From positions 36,210 to 100,209 of the forward strand of contig CAMFHE010000019.1 of NCBI GenBank assembly GCA_945952045.1: a stretch of 64,000 nt of DNA, read 5' to 3'. Every line of letters starts with the position of its first letter. The stretch's first letter is position 1. The translations under genes and the position numbers were made by a program. This stretch comes from an uncultured Rhizobium sp. (GTDB lineage: Bacteria > Pseudomonadota > Alphaproteobacteria > Rhizobiales > Rhizobiaceae). Below, piece by piece: positions 53,772-63,136 of the stretch. The notes beneath the pieces were generated by a model, which searched no databases, was not told the origin of the DNA, and saw only the letters and a list, made by a program, of their open reading frames with translations.

Positions 53772-54854
53772 ATGGCCGATGGCGAGGACAAAGACAGTAA
53801 AACAGAAGACCCGTCAGAGAAAAAAATTCGCGACGCGGCCGAGAAAGGCAATGTCCCCTTTTCGCGCGAAGTCACCATCTTCGCCTCGTCGCTCGCCTTT
53901 TATATCTACATCGTCTTTTTCGTTCCCGACGGCATCGCGCGAATCACCGAATCGCTGAAGGACCTGTTCGAGCAGCCCGACCAGTGGCAGATCGAAACGG
54001 GTCCGGACGTATTTTCCCTGATCACCCATCTCGGTTGGGAGATGGGAACGATGCTTCTGCCCGCCTTCGCGCTGTTCATGGCTTTCGGCATCGGCTCGTC
54101 GGTCGCCCAGAATCTGCCCTCCCTCGTGCTGGAGCGAATCAGGCCGCAGGCCTCGCGCATTTCGCTCGCCAAGGGCTGGGCGCGCATGTTCAGCGCCACG
54201 GGCATGGTCGAATTCAGCAAATCGGTCTTCAAGATCGTGATCGTCTCGATCATCATGTATTTCACGCTGAAGAACGAATTCTACAATTCCATCGACGCGA
54301 TGTTTTCCGATCCGCAGGTGATCTTCGTCAAGCTGGCGGCGATCATGAAGCGAATCATGCTGGTGATTCTCCTGTCGACGGCCTTTGTCGCCATCGCCGA
54401 CTTCTTCTGGACCCGGCATCACTGGTTCACCGAACTGAGAATGACCAAGCAGGAAGTCAAGGACGAGTACAAGCAGTCCCAGGGCGACCCGATCATCAAA
54501 TCGCGCCAACGCTCCATCGCCCGCGACCGCGCCCGCCGGCGCATGATGGACAACGTGCCGCGCGCAACGCTCGTCATCGCCAACCCGACCCACTTTGCCG
54601 TGGCGCTGCGCTATGTGCGCGAGGAAAACGACGCGCCGGTCGTCGTCGCCAAGGGCCAAGACCTGATTGCCTTGAAAATCCGCGAACTTGCCGAGAGCAA
54701 CGGAATTCCTGTTTTCGAAGACCCGCCGCTCGCACGCACCATGTTTGCGCAAGTCTCGGTGGATAGTGTCATCCCGTCAGTATTTTACAAGGCAGTGGCC
54801 GAACTCATCCATCGGGTTTACGCGTCCCAGCCGCAAAACAGACGGGTCCAATAA
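53772..54854 (+). CDS. flhB: Flagellar export specificity switch FlhB
   Basis: 360 aa. Four membrane segments in the first 215 residues. The self-cleavage motif NPTH is at 271-274 ([15 protein letters not shown]), so autocleavage and the switch from hook to filament substrates are expected. The final part ([37 protein letters not shown]) is conserved. It partners with FlhA and with FliK/MotD (29845). A small gene follows 5 bp later. Confidence 0.97.
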   Translation: MADGEDKDSKTEDPSEKKIRDAAEKGNVPFSREVTIFASSLAFYIYIVFFVPDGIARITESLKDLFEQPDQWQIETGPDVFSLITHLGWEMGTMLLPAFALFMAFGIGSSVAQNLPSLVLERIRPQASRISLAKGWARMFSATGMVEFSKSVFKIVIVSIIMYFTLKNEFYNSIDAMFSDPQVIFVKLAAIMKRIMLVILLSTAFVAIADFFWTRHHWFTELRMTKQEVKDEYKQSQGDPIIKSRQRSIARDRARRRMMDNVPRATLVIANPTHFAVALRYVREENDAPVVVAKGQDLIALKIRELAESNGIPVFEDPPLARTMFAQVSVDSVIPSVFYKAVAELIHRVYASQPQNRRVQ

Positions 54855-54859
54855 GACTG

Positions 54860-55291
54860 ATGAAAAAATGCCCATACTCCACTCAGCGTGAAAAGATCGT
54901 TGCGGATGCCATCAGTCCGGTCGCAACGGAACTGCGGCTTCTGGATGCCGCGGACCTGATTTCCCTGTTGCGTTTCGAGTATAACGCCAATATCGCCGAT
55001 CTGGTGGCGTCCGCCGCCGAGATGTTCTTCCACCCCGGCACCGTCAATTTCGGCTCCGGCGGTTCCTACAAGCTCGAATGGGGCGGCACGCCAGAAGTGA
55101 CGCTCGATCTCGAAATCAAGCCGCATGGCGTCACGATCTATGCCCAGCTCGTGCTGAGCGACACCCATGCCGGCATCGAGATCAACCATATCGCCTTCGT
55201 CGATCCCTCGGCCAATCCCGACGAAAACACGGCCTTCCTGGCGAGGAGCCTGGAAAACGCCCGCTTCGTCAAGCAGGGCGAAGCCGCCTGA
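54860..55291 (+). CDS. Conserved small protein downstream of flhB (unknown function)
   Basis: 143 aa, soluble, no signal peptide. The first 55 residues look helical (SPVATELRLLDAADLISLLRFEYNANIADLVASAAEMFFH), and the rest alternate into strands (KLEWGGTPEVTLDLEIKPHGVTIYAQLVLSDTHAGIEINHIAFVDPS). I do not recognise a family; a hypothetical gene stands here in S. meliloti. Spacing of 5 bp from flhB and the terminator-like hairpin after it indicate co-transcription with flhB, hence a flagellar role is likely but unspecified. Confidence 0.75.
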   Translation: MKKCPYSTQREKIVADAISPVATELRLLDAADLISLLRFEYNANIADLVASAAEMFFHPGTVNFGSGGSYKLEWGGTPEVTLDLEIKPHGVTIYAQLVLSDTHAGIEINHIAFVDPSANPDENTAFLARSLENARFVKQGEAA

Positions 55292-55309
55292 CGCAAGCAT
55301 GACAAGCGA

Positions 55310-55340
55310 CCTTCCGCGTCGACGACGCGCGGAAGGGTTT
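55310..55340 (+). terminator. Hairpin between the convergent flhB and visNR operons
   Basis: CCTTCCGCG (55310-55318) pairs with CGCGGAAGG (55328-55336), 9-nt loop, then GTTT on the + strand. It lies 18 bp past the stop of the last gene on the + strand. Confidence 0.65.
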
Positions 55341-55420
55341 AAAACGGGCGTCTTGTTCCGCCACGCTTGCAGCCGGAACACTGCTCGTACTTTTCCAGAA
55401 AAATACTTCGATTGGAAAAC

Positions 55421-56170
55421 TCAGCTGATATAGCCGAGACGGATCGCCTTGGCGATCGCCTGGATGCGGTTGACCGAATCCAGCTTGATGGTCGCCGAGC
55501 CGAGATAGGCGTTGACGGTGTGAACCGACAGGCCGAGCTTGTCGGCGATTTCTTCACTGATGCGGCCGTCGCCGGCCAGCTGCAGGCAGGCGATCTCGCG
55601 TTCGCTCAAGGTTTCGGCCGGGCCGCTGCGACGCTCGTCAAGCGCCAGCAGGTCCATCATGACCGCGCAGCTCTTGCCGTGCAGGTCGACGATGACGTCG
55701 CTCGACAGGTCGATATAGTTCGAGGTGAACAGGATAAAACCGTTGCCGATGGCGCCCAGGCGCACCGGAAAGGCGACACCCGAAAACGGCAGGACGCGGC
55801 CCTTCAGACGCACCGTGAACAGGCTGAAATCCGGCGCCTCGGCCAGATGTCCCTCTTCGCGGCCGTTCCACATCAGCGGCAGCATGGATTTTTCGATATG
55901 CTCGATCATCGCCTCACCATAGGCATCGATGATCGACAGTGCGGCCTCGCCATTGCCGGTGCCGAAATTCTCAAGCTCGCATTGCAGCTTGCGCTTGCTC
56001 GGCAGGCCGGAGCCGGACACGCGCAACACGCCGAAATGGCGCGCATTGATGGCCTTCTGCATGGTGACCAGGCGCGGAAACAAATCCGAGCGGCTGGCCG
56101 CCCGCTGCGTGCGCAGCGTCGACCTGCTATCCGCTGCCGTATCCCGTGCTCGATCCTGCGAATAGCCCAT
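55421..56170 (-). CDS. visR: LuxR-type flagellar master regulator VisR
   Basis: 249 aa from ATG 56170, two bases after the visN stop. N-terminal autoinducer-domain-like sensor part (30-165) and C-terminal LuxR helix-turn-helix (about 185-245, ETLSEREIACLQLAGDGRISEEIADKLGLSVHTVNAYLGSATIKLDSVNRIQAIAKAIRLG). In S. meliloti VisN and VisR act as a heterodimer at the top of the flagellar hierarchy and switch on rem. No acyl-homoserine lactone dependence is known for them. Confidence 0.92.
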   Translation of the reverse strand: MGYSQDRARDTAADSRSTLRTQRAASRSDLFPRLVTMQKAINARHFGVLRVSGSGLPSKRKLQCELENFGTGNGEAALSIIDAYGEAMIEHIEKSMLPLMWNGREEGHLAEAPDFSLFTVRLKGRVLPFSGVAFPVRLGAIGNGFILFTSNYIDLSSDVIVDLHGKSCAVMMDLLALDERRSGPAETLSEREIACLQLAGDGRISEEIADKLGLSVHTVNAYLGSATIKLDSVNRIQAIAKAIRLGYIS

Positions 56171-56172
56171 CG

Positions 56173-56919
56173 TCACACCAGATTGTTTCGAACCGCGTAG
56201 GCAATGGCTTCCGACCGGGTCTTGGTGGCCGTCTTGCGCATGACGCTGGTTATGTAGTTGTTGATGGTGTTGCGCGAGATGCCGAGGATCATGGCGATCT
56301 CGTCGCTGGTCTTGCCTTCGGCGATCCAGAACAGGCATTCCAGCTCGCGTTCGGTCAACTCGAAATCGCGTTCGGCCTTCTGGTCGCGCGCGCGGGTGAA
56401 ACTGGCATAGTAGCCTGCCAGCAACCCGACATCGCGCAACCGATCCTGCGACAGGATGATGCCATCGTCGAACAGGAACAGCAGTGACAGTCGCGAACGT
56501 CCGACATTGAACATCAGCGAGCAATATTGCCGGCTGGTCCCATGCGGCAGGTCGATATCGTCGGGCAGAAGGGCGAAGTTGGGTTGCATGACCGCGAGGC
56601 ATTTTTCCAGCTCGGTCGAGCGGGCATGCTGATTGGCAAGGTCGCTGCTCAGGCGTCGCACAAGGTCGAACGGCCAGTTCGACGAGACGACGAAATCGAG
56701 GCCCTGCTCCTGGATCAGGTCGTAGCGCGCCAGAAGGTAATGCGAGGCGCCGACATAATCGGCAAGCGCCGCCATGCCAGCAGGCAAATGGTTCGCCCCG
56801 GCCATCATGGCCAGCCGCGAGATCAGTTGCTCTCTGCCGAGAGTCTTGTATGCCGGGGCCGCAGCCACAAGAGGTTGCCTCTTAACGCCGGCGCCGGATT
56901 GCAACATTTCCGCCTTCAT
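56173..56919 (-). CDS. visN: LuxR-type flagellar master regulator VisN
   Basis: 248 aa. Sensor-like N-terminal domain and LuxR helix-turn-helix at about 185-245 (ELTERELECLFWIAEGKTSDEIAMILGISRNTINNYITSVMRKTATKTRSEAIAYAVRNNLV). Partner of VisR, encoded immediately downstream. It has a long upstream region (56920-57489) shared with the transcript end of fliF. Confidence 0.92.
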   Translation of the reverse strand: MKAEMLQSGAGVKRQPLVAAAPAYKTLGREQLISRLAMMAGANHLPAGMAALADYVGASHYLLARYDLIQEQGLDFVVSSNWPFDLVRRLSSDLANQHARSTELEKCLAVMQPNFALLPDDIDLPHGTSRQYCSLMFNVGRSRLSLLFLFDDGIILSQDRLRDVGLLAGYYASFTRARDQKAERDFELTERELECLFWIAEGKTSDEIAMILGISRNTINNYITSVMRKTATKTRSEAIAYAVRNNLV

Positions 56920-57489
56920 GCTGCACTCTCCAGTCGCACTAAAACCGATGGTCCGGGCCGCAAGTCAGCCTGTCGCCGTGGCAAGCCACACACGAAAATG
57001 CCTTTGCGACAAAGCCCGGCGTTCATGCCGGGTCGAGCCAGACCACAAAAATCCATTGAGCCAAAACGCCCATACCAGACAGGGACAGACACAACCCTGC
57101 CTATATGGCTGGAACCATCAAACCCTCGAATACACAATCATTTCCCCGAATCGACAGTAGTGCAAATCCCCTGCATCGGCAACGCGTTTCACGGACGATG
57201 CCGCCTCGGTCTAATCCGATCGCGCTATGCAAACCGCAGCGTTTAGGGGTTCTGGACATGCCTATCGTCAATTTTCCCGTGAATGTCATGGCGTAAAAAG
57301 CACGATCACCGTGTAACCCGTTTCTGACAACCAAGCCTTGATTTACGTCAAATTTGAACAAATCGGCGCGCCGAATCAAGACGATAGATGCAAATGCATC
57401 GATCGCAGGCCGCCTTACGCGACAACCGTGACGGGCGCATGAAAAAACCGGCCCTTTCAGGCCGGTTTTCGGTATTTCTCTTCGATATG
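56920..57489. other. Gene-free region between fliF and visN
   Basis: 570 bp. The right end holds the fliF terminator (57442-57469). The rest is upstream of visN and should contain its promoter and any control sites; 57240-57370 is relatively AT-rich and a likely place. Short open frames exist on both strands but none has a convincing ribosome-binding site together with conserved-looking content. Confidence 0.55.
57442..57469 (-). terminator. Terminator after fliF
   Basis: AAAACCGGCC (57444-57453) with its complement (57460-57469) around a 6-nt loop; six T on the - strand (57447-57442). It lies 21 bp past the fliF stop and ends the che-fliF transcript. Confidence 0.9.
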
Positions 57490-59166
57490 TCAGGCGGCCT
57501 GTTCGATGGCCCATTTGCGGAGAATCTTGGCGGCGCGCTCTTCGCTGATTTCCACCATCCGCGTGAGGCGACGTTCCGGCCCTTCGCGCACCCGGCGGTT
57601 GAAGCCGGATTCGTCGTCGTCCATTCCCAGCATGTCGTCGGCGCTGTCGAAGCCGAAGTCGGAACCGAAGCCTTCCATGAGACCGGTGCCGCCGCCGGCC
57701 GGTGCGAAATCCGGGAGTTCCAGGGCTGCCTCGTCCTGGGCTGCGAGCTGGGTTGCGGTTGCATCGGCATTGACGGTGCGCAGCAGCGGGCGGACGCCGA
57801 GCCAGACGATGACGAAGGCGACACCGAGGAAGGCAAGCGAATTGATGATGCCCGGCATGTTGCGGCTGAGGATTTCGGTCATGCCGGGGCCGGATGCCGC
57901 TTCGTCAAGCAGCTGGTTCTCCATGAAATCCATGGCAGTGACGGTCACGTTGTCGCCGCGGGCGGTATCGAGGCCGGCTGCCGAAGCGACGATTTTCTGC
58001 ATTTCAGCGAGGTAGGCGTCGACCTTGGCCTGATCGGCCGGCTCGCCGACCATCTTGGCGATGCGCGCCTTGTTGACGACGACAGCGACGGAGAGTTTCT
58101 CCAGCTTGTAGCTGTTGCGCGTCGTGGCGACCGTCTTCTGATTGATTTCGTAGTTGGTCTGCTCTTCCTTCTTGTCCGACTGGTCGGACGATTCAGGACC
58201 GGCGCCGCCTGCCTGGGGGGCTGCCTGGGGAATGTTCTGCTCGACGGTCGCGGCGGTATCGGACTGACGCTGCTGCGACTTCTGCGCTTCCTTGGTGGTG
58301 CGCACCGAACGCTCGACGCGCGATTCGGGGTCGAAGATGGTTTCCTGGATTTGCTGGCTGTCGGTGTTCAGCTGGGCGGTGACGCTCGAACGGAAGTTGT
58401 CCATGCCGAGGAAGGGGGCCAGCGCCTTGTCGATGTTGGATTCGACTTCACCCTGAACCGACTGGACGATACCGAGATTGCGGGCGAGCGCGCCATTGCC
58501 GCCCTCCTCGCCTGAGGCCAGAAGCTGGCCGGTCGAATCGAGCACGGTGACGTCGTCGGCGTCGAGACCGGGAACGGCCGAGGCGACGAGATGGCGAATC
58601 GATGCGGCGGCCTTGCGGCCCGCTTCGCTTCCGGCCCGGATCATGACCGAAGCCGTCGGCTTCTGCGCGCCGCGGCGGAAATTGCCGACGTCGGGCATGA
58701 CGATATGAACGCGGGCGGCATTGACGCCGTTGATCGTCTGGATGGTGCGGCCGATTTCGCCTTCGAGGGCGCGAACGCGGGTCACTTCCTGCATGAAAGA
58801 GGTCAGGCCGAGAGAGCCGACATTGTCGAAGAGCTCGTAACCGGCATTGGCGCTGTTGGGCAGGCCGCGCTCGGCGAGCAGCAGGCGGGCCTTGCTGGTC
58901 GAGCCTGCCGGCACGCGGAGGCTCTTTCCGTCGGCTCCGACCTCGAAGTCGACGCCCGATTCGGACAGCGCGATGCTGATCTGGTTGAGGTCGTTGGTCT
59001 CGAGACCCACATAAAGGGTCTCGTAAGTGGGCTTGTTGACGTACATGGCTGCGAAAAGAATGATCGCCATCGACGCTACGCCAACGCCAATCAGTGTAAT
59101 CAACCGAGCCTGCCCAAGGGAGGCAAAGTTTTTAAACACCTGAACTAATTGATTTAACAGATTCAT
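57490..59166 (-). CDS. fliF: Flagellar MS-ring protein FliF
   Basis: 558 aa. Two membrane segments: about 22-44 (LITLIGVGVASMAIILFAAMYV) and about 440-462 (INSLAFLGVAFVIVWLGVRPLL). The periplasmic ring-building motifs are in between (AKARLLLAERGLPNSANAGYELFD; LEGEIGRTIQTINGVNAARVHIVMP). The C-terminal cytoplasmic tail (DDMLGMDDDESGF and on to KILRKWAIEQAA) binds FliG. It follows cheT after 213 bp and lies in the same direction as the che genes. Confidence 0.97.
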   Translation of the reverse strand: MNLLNQLVQVFKNFASLGQARLITLIGVGVASMAIILFAAMYVNKPTYETLYVGLETNDLNQISIALSESGVDFEVGADGKSLRVPAGSTSKARLLLAERGLPNSANAGYELFDNVGSLGLTSFMQEVTRVRALEGEIGRTIQTINGVNAARVHIVMPDVGNFRRGAQKPTASVMIRAGSEAGRKAAASIRHLVASAVPGLDADDVTVLDSTGQLLASGEEGGNGALARNLGIVQSVQGEVESNIDKALAPFLGMDNFRSSVTAQLNTDSQQIQETIFDPESRVERSVRTTKEAQKSQQRQSDTAATVEQNIPQAAPQAGGAGPESSDQSDKKEEQTNYEINQKTVATTRNSYKLEKLSVAVVVNKARIAKMVGEPADQAKVDAYLAEMQKIVASAAGLDTARGDNVTVTAMDFMENQLLDEAASGPGMTEILSRNMPGIINSLAFLGVAFVIVWLGVRPLLRTVNADATATQLAAQDEAALELPDFAPAGGGTGLMEGFGSDFGFDSADDMLGMDDDESGFNRRVREGPERRLTRMVEISEERAAKILRKWAIEQAA

Positions 59167-59379
59167 TCTGTTCTCGCACCGTCAAACGTACCGATGAGCC
59201 TATTCGCTCTTGACGGACACTAGAAAGTGAAGCTTGCGCGAACGTTTCCTGAAAACGCCTCATAGCGCCGGCAGCGCAGGCTCCGGCGCGAAATTATCAC
59301 GGGTCATTTCTTGCAGTCACGGGCTTTCATGGCCCGCAATCGCCACGTCCTGTCCGGCGAAAGCGCCGGGACGCGCGGC

Positions 59380-59763
59380 TCAGAAGAAGTCGAAATCACC
59401 GGCCGCCTTGACGAGCGGCTGCGAATGGCCGTGGCGCAGGCCGCCGGACAATGCCTTCTGCATGTCGGCAAGCTTGACGAGGCTCAGCGCAATGGAGACA
59501 TCCACCAGGCAATCGGTCGCAACGCCGGCGGTCACGGTATCGATGAATTCAGCAAGCCCCCGGGTCTTCTGCACGGCAAGGTCGATTCCTTGCAACACCT
59601 TGATCGAGTCGGGCGAGGACAGGAGATCGGAGCCATTCAATTCGAGAAGCTGCGGCTCGATCCGCTCGATCAGATAGGCAACGTCATGCAATTCCGAAAC
59701 GATCCGCATCAGAACGTCGGGCAAAGCGTGAATGTCCATTTCCTGGGAAAGCTCGGCTTGCAT
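59380..59763 (-). CDS. cheT: Chemotaxis protein CheT
   Basis: 127 aa, helical. It matches the small rhizobial gene after cheD that was named cheT in S. meliloti. The segment DLAVQ (residues 61-65) fits the DxxxQ phosphatase motif of CheZ, where the Gln positions water for CheY dephosphorylation; rhizobia have no CheZ. The C-terminus is acidic-aromatic (GDFDFF). As I recall, S. meliloti CheT was recently reported to act in signal termination and adaptation. Last che gene before fliF. Confidence 0.85.
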   Translation of the reverse strand: MQAELSQEMDIHALPDVLMRIVSELHDVAYLIERIEPQLLELNGSDLLSSPDSIKVLQGIDLAVQKTRGLAEFIDTVTAGVATDCLVDVSIALSLVKLADMQKALSGGLRHGHSQPLVKAAGDFDFF

Positions 59764-59776
59764 GTCGGGAATGCCC

Positions 59777-60331
59777 TTAGAAGAATTCGATTGAACTTTC
59801 GACGGGCCGGGGGGGGGCCACCGGCTTCTGTTCGGCTGCGACGGTGCGCTGGGTTTCGGCCCCGGTCAGCGGATATTGACGCGCCCGGCCGCTGATCGGC
59901 CAGAATTCGAGCTTTCGGCCGAATTCCCCGCCGGTGGAGGAACTGACGACGCGGATGCCTTCGTCGCGCAGAAACTGCATGGCGAAGGCGGCGTTCTGTT
60001 CGCCGACATTGGAGAAGGTGGCGATGGTCTTGGCGCCGCCGAAGACTTTCGCCTCCAGCCGGTCGCGACGCGCACCCCGCTTGAGCAGGCCGTTGATCAG
60101 AAGTTCCATCAGATGCACGCCATAGCGCGTCGCATCTCCGCCGGACGACACCGATTGCGCGTTGCCCGGCAGCAGGAAATGGTTCATGCCGCCGACACCG
60201 GCCACCGGATCACGCAGACATGCAGCCACGCAAGATCCAAGAATCGTCGTCAGAACGACATCCGGGTCGGTAACGACCTTGTATTCTCCCTGGATGATAT
60301 TGACGCGTTTGGCTGCAACGTCTGTTGTCAT
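59777..60331 (-). CDS. cheD: Chemoreceptor glutamine deamidase CheD
   Basis: 184 aa. Active-site Cys34 in [15 protein letters not shown] and His51 in [10 protein letters not shown] are intact; [10 protein letters not shown] and [16 protein letters not shown] are further family marks. It deamidates receptor glutamines. A C9 homopolymer (59817-59809) lies in the codons for the tail VAPPRP, and the last residues are SSIEFF. It overlaps cheY2 by 4 bp. Confidence 0.95.
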   Translation of the reverse strand: MTTDVAAKRVNIIQGEYKVVTDPDVVLTTILGSCVAACLRDPVAGVGGMNHFLLPGNAQSVSSGGDATRYGVHLMELLINGLLKRGARRDRLEAKVFGGAKTIATFSNVGEQNAAFAMQFLRDEGIRVVSSSTGGEFGRKLEFWPISGRARQYPLTGAETQRTVAAEQKPVAPPRPVESSIEFF

Positions 60332-60717
60332 TTCAAAGCTCCGAAGACGGCCTCGATGGCGGCCTTCATCTTTTCGATGGTGAAGGGTTTGGCGAGCACG
60401 TTGTTGGCGCCGAGCGCCTGCGCCTTCTGCACCAGCGCGCGGTCTCCCTGCGCCGTCAGGATGATGAAGGCGGCCTTCTTGGTGTTCGGATTGGTGCGCA
60501 CGGCCTGGAGGAGGCCGAGACCGTCCATCTTGGGCATGTTGAAGTCCGAGATCACCAGATGATGCGGCTGCTCGGCCATGATCTTCATGCCCTGCTCGCC
60601 ATCGCCTGCGGCGGTGATCTGCTTGAAGCCCAACTGCGTCAACGCATCGCTGAGCAGCAGGCGGCTGGTGACCTGATCGTCGACGATCAGAACCTTGATT
60701 TTTTCGGCTAGTGACAT
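60328..60717 (-). CDS. cheY2: Chemotaxis response regulator CheY2
   Basis: 129 aa single receiver domain. Asp13/Asp14 (IVDDQ), phosphoacceptor Asp58 ([12 protein letters not shown]), Thr in IILTAQG and the Lys of LAKPF are present. In S. meliloti CheY2 is the output regulator that slows the motor, and CheY1 is a phosphate sink; the position between cheB and cheD identifies this copy as CheY2. It starts at the base next to the cheB stop. Confidence 0.92.
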   Translation of the reverse strand: MSLAEKIKVLIVDDQVTSRLLLSDALTQLGFKQITAAGDGEQGMKIMAEQPHHLVISDFNMPKMDGLGLLQAVRTNPNTKKAAFIILTAQGDRALVQKAQALGANNVLAKPFTIEKMKAAIEAVFGALK

Positions 60718-61761
60718 TTAATCGCTCCCTTCTTTTCGGGCGGCTGTGATTTTCAGGATTTCGTCCCCAATGCTGCCGAGGGGGAGTTGGGTCTCCACGG
60801 CGCCAAGCTCGTGAGCGACCCGCGGCATCCCGTAGACGACGCAGGTCTTCTCATTCTGCCCGATGGTGCGCGCCCCGGCGTGGCGCATCTTCAGCAAACC
60901 GGCGGCGCCATCGCGGCCCATACCGGTGAGGATGACACCGACAGCATTGCGTCCCGCCAGCTCCGCGACCGAATCGAAGAGCACGTCGACGGAGGGACGG
61001 TGACCGTTCACCGCATCCCGTTCGACAAGGCGGCAGCAGGGTGCTGACGGATTGGTGACTTGCAGGTGGCGATCGCCGCCAGGCGCAAGATAAATCTTTC
61101 CGATTTCCAGACGCGCGCCCTCGGTCGCCTCCTGAACCACGGGCGCGCAGAGACGATTGAGCCGCTCTGCGAAACTTTTCGTAAAAGTCGACGGCATGTG
61201 CTGGGTAATGACCGTCGGCGGGCAATTGACCGGGTATTTCTGTAGCACGGTAATCAATGCTTCGACGCCGCCAGTCGAGGATCCGATGGCGACGATCTTG
61301 CGGCCGACGCGGAAATCGGCCGGTTTGGCGGGAGCCGCAACGGCGGCGACCGGCGCCGGCATGGCGCGCTTTGAGCGGGCTGCGGCCTTGACCTTGTCGG
61401 CGAGATCGCCGAAGGGGCGCGGCTCGCCGGGCAGCGGCTTGCCGACGCAATCGAAGGCGCCGATTTCCAGCGCCGCCAGCGTCGCTTCGGCGCCGCGATG
61501 GGTCATGCTCGAGACCATGATCACCGGCATCGGCCGCAGGCGCATGATCTTTTCGAGGAATTCGAGGCCGTTCATGTTCGGCATCTCGATATCCAGCGTG
61601 ACGACGTCGGGGTTCAGCCGTTTGATGGCCTCGCGCGCTTCCAGCGCGTCGCCGGCCTGGCCGATTACGTTGACGTCGGGATCGGAATTCAGCACGGCCG
61701 AGATCAGGCCGCGCATGGTGGGCGAATCGTCGACGACGAGGACGCGGGCCGGGGCGCTCAT
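60718..61761 (-). CDS. cheB: Chemoreceptor methylesterase CheB
   Basis: 347 aa. Receiver domain (1-125) with Asp57 in [13 protein letters not shown], a Lys/Ala/Pro linker (127-150), and the methylesterase domain with the Ser ([11 protein letters not shown], 160-170), His188 (ITQHMP) and the late Asp ([11 protein letters not shown]). No CheR-binding pentapeptide. It removes methyl groups from receptors once phosphorylated by CheA. 4-bp overlap with cheR. Confidence 0.97.
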   Translation of the reverse strand: MSAPARVLVVDDSPTMRGLISAVLNSDPDVNVIGQAGDALEAREAIKRLNPDVVTLDIEMPNMNGLEFLEKIMRLRPMPVIMVSSMTHRGAEATLAALEIGAFDCVGKPLPGEPRPFGDLADKVKAAARSKRAMPAPVAAVAAPAKPADFRVGRKIVAIGSSTGGVEALITVLQKYPVNCPPTVITQHMPSTFTKSFAERLNRLCAPVVQEATEGARLEIGKIYLAPGGDRHLQVTNPSAPCCRLVERDAVNGHRPSVDVLFDSVAELAGRNAVGVILTGMGRDGAAGLLKMRHAGARTIGQNEKTCVVYGMPRVAHELGAVETQLPLGSIGDEILKITAARKEGSD

Positions 61762-62663
61762 GCCTTCCTCCCCGCGGCCTTACCGATCAGGCGATAGGTG
61801 GTGATGCCGATATTGTCGAATAGGTTCTTGGCGTCGCCCGAAACGCGTTCGGAATGACCGATGTATAGATGGCCGGCGGGCGACAGGTTCTGGGCGAAAC
61901 GCTGCCAGATGCGCATCTGCGTCGGTTCGTCGAAATAGATGACGACGTTGCGGCAGAAGATCACGTCGAACGTGCCCTTGAACGGCCACTGCGCCATCAG
62001 GTTCAGCTCGTTGAAAGTGATCAGCCGCTTGACGCGGTCGTCGATCTGATACTTGCGCCGCGGATCGCCGCTGTCGCGGAACCATTGCTTGCGCATGGCC
62101 GGCGAGACGGTTTCGAGCGCCGATTCGTCGTAACAGCCGGCCCGCGCCAACGCCAGAATCTTCGGGTCGATATCGGTCGCCAGGATGCGGATGTCGTATT
62201 CGGCGGCGTTCTGCATCAGCGACAGCAGCGTGAGCGCGATCGAATAGGGCTCCTGTCCGTCGGAACAGGCCGCGGACCAGATGCGCACCCGCCCGCCTGC
62301 CTTGGCGCGCGCCAGGAGATCGGGCAGCACGTCGGTGCGCAGGTGGTCGAAATGATGGTTTTCGCGGAAGAAACGCGTGAAATTGGTGGTCAGATGCGAC
62401 AGCATCTCGCGCCGCGGCGCAGCGCCAGCCGGCGAGGCCACCAGCTCGCAATATTCCCGGAAGCCAGAAAGCCCCAGCGTCCGGATATGTTTCGACAGGC
62501 GCGAATAGACCAGGGACGCCTTGGAATCGTTGAGAAAGATCCCGGCATCCGAATAGATCATCGCCGCAATTTCCGCGAGATCGCGGCGCGTCAGCGGGTA
62601 TTCGCCACTGGCCAGCACCTCGTTCGGGGATTGCTTGAAATCCGGATGTCCCGCAGCGCTCAT
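61758..62663 (-). CDS. cheR: Chemoreceptor methyltransferase CheR
   Basis: 301 aa. N-terminal helical domain ([40 protein letters not shown]) and the SAM-binding domain ([22 protein letters not shown], then [14 protein letters not shown]). It methylates receptor glutamates with S-adenosylmethionine. Overlaps cheW and cheB by 4 bp each. Confidence 0.97.
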   Translation of the reverse strand: MSAAGHPDFKQSPNEVLASGEYPLTRRDLAEIAAMIYSDAGIFLNDSKASLVYSRLSKHIRTLGLSGFREYCELVASPAGAAPRREMLSHLTTNFTRFFRENHHFDHLRTDVLPDLLARAKAGGRVRIWSAACSDGQEPYSIALTLLSLMQNAAEYDIRILATDIDPKILALARAGCYDESALETVSPAMRKQWFRDSGDPRRKYQIDDRVKRLITFNELNLMAQWPFKGTFDVIFCRNVVIYFDEPTQMRIWQRFAQNLSPAGHLYIGHSERVSGDAKNLFDNIGITTYRLIGKAAGRKA

Positions 62664-63127
62664 GCTGCCTCGCTTTCATCGTCTGGGAATAGGCCTTCAA
62701 GCTCGACCAGACAGATCATGCGCTTGTCGATGGCGAGGATGCCACGGGCGAACTGACGTTCGAGGTCGGAAGAGACTTCGGGCACCGGCTGGATGTTTTC
62801 GTCGGTCACCGTCAGGATATCGGAGACGGCATCGACCAGCAGGCCGATGATCTGACGTCCGACCTGGGCAACGATGATGACGTGACGCGGGCTCGGCTCG
62901 GCCGGGCGCATGCCCAGCCGGGCGGCGAGATCGACGATCGGCAGGACGGCGCCGCGAAGATTGAGCACGCCCATCATGTAGGAGGGCGAATGCGGCATCT
63001 TCGTCGCCGGCGTCCAGCCGCGAATCTCGCGCACCGACATGATGCTGACGCAAAATTCCTGGTTGCCAATACGGAACGCGATGAGTTCGCGGCTCCCTTG
63101 GCTCAGATTTTTTACGACATACGACAT
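62660..63127 (-). CDS. cheW: Chemotaxis coupling protein CheW
   Basis: 155 aa, two SH3-like beta subdomains: ELIAFRIGNQEFCVSIMSVREIRGW and MMGVLNLRGAVLPIVDLAARLGM are the diagnostic stretches. It couples CheA to receptors. It lies 9 bp after cheA and overlaps cheR. Confidence 0.96.
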   Translation of the reverse strand: MSYVVKNLSQGSRELIAFRIGNQEFCVSIMSVREIRGWTPATKMPHSPSYMMGVLNLRGAVLPIVDLAARLGMRPAEPSPRHVIIVAQVGRQIIGLLVDAVSDILTVTDENIQPVPEVSSDLERQFARGILAIDKRMICLVELEGLFPDDESEAA

Positions 63128-63136
63128 CGGTTACCC

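Noticed and set aside
56920..57489. Small genes in the fliF-visN gap
   Set aside because: Several short frames exist on both strands but none combines a plausible ribosome-binding site with a protein-like composition.
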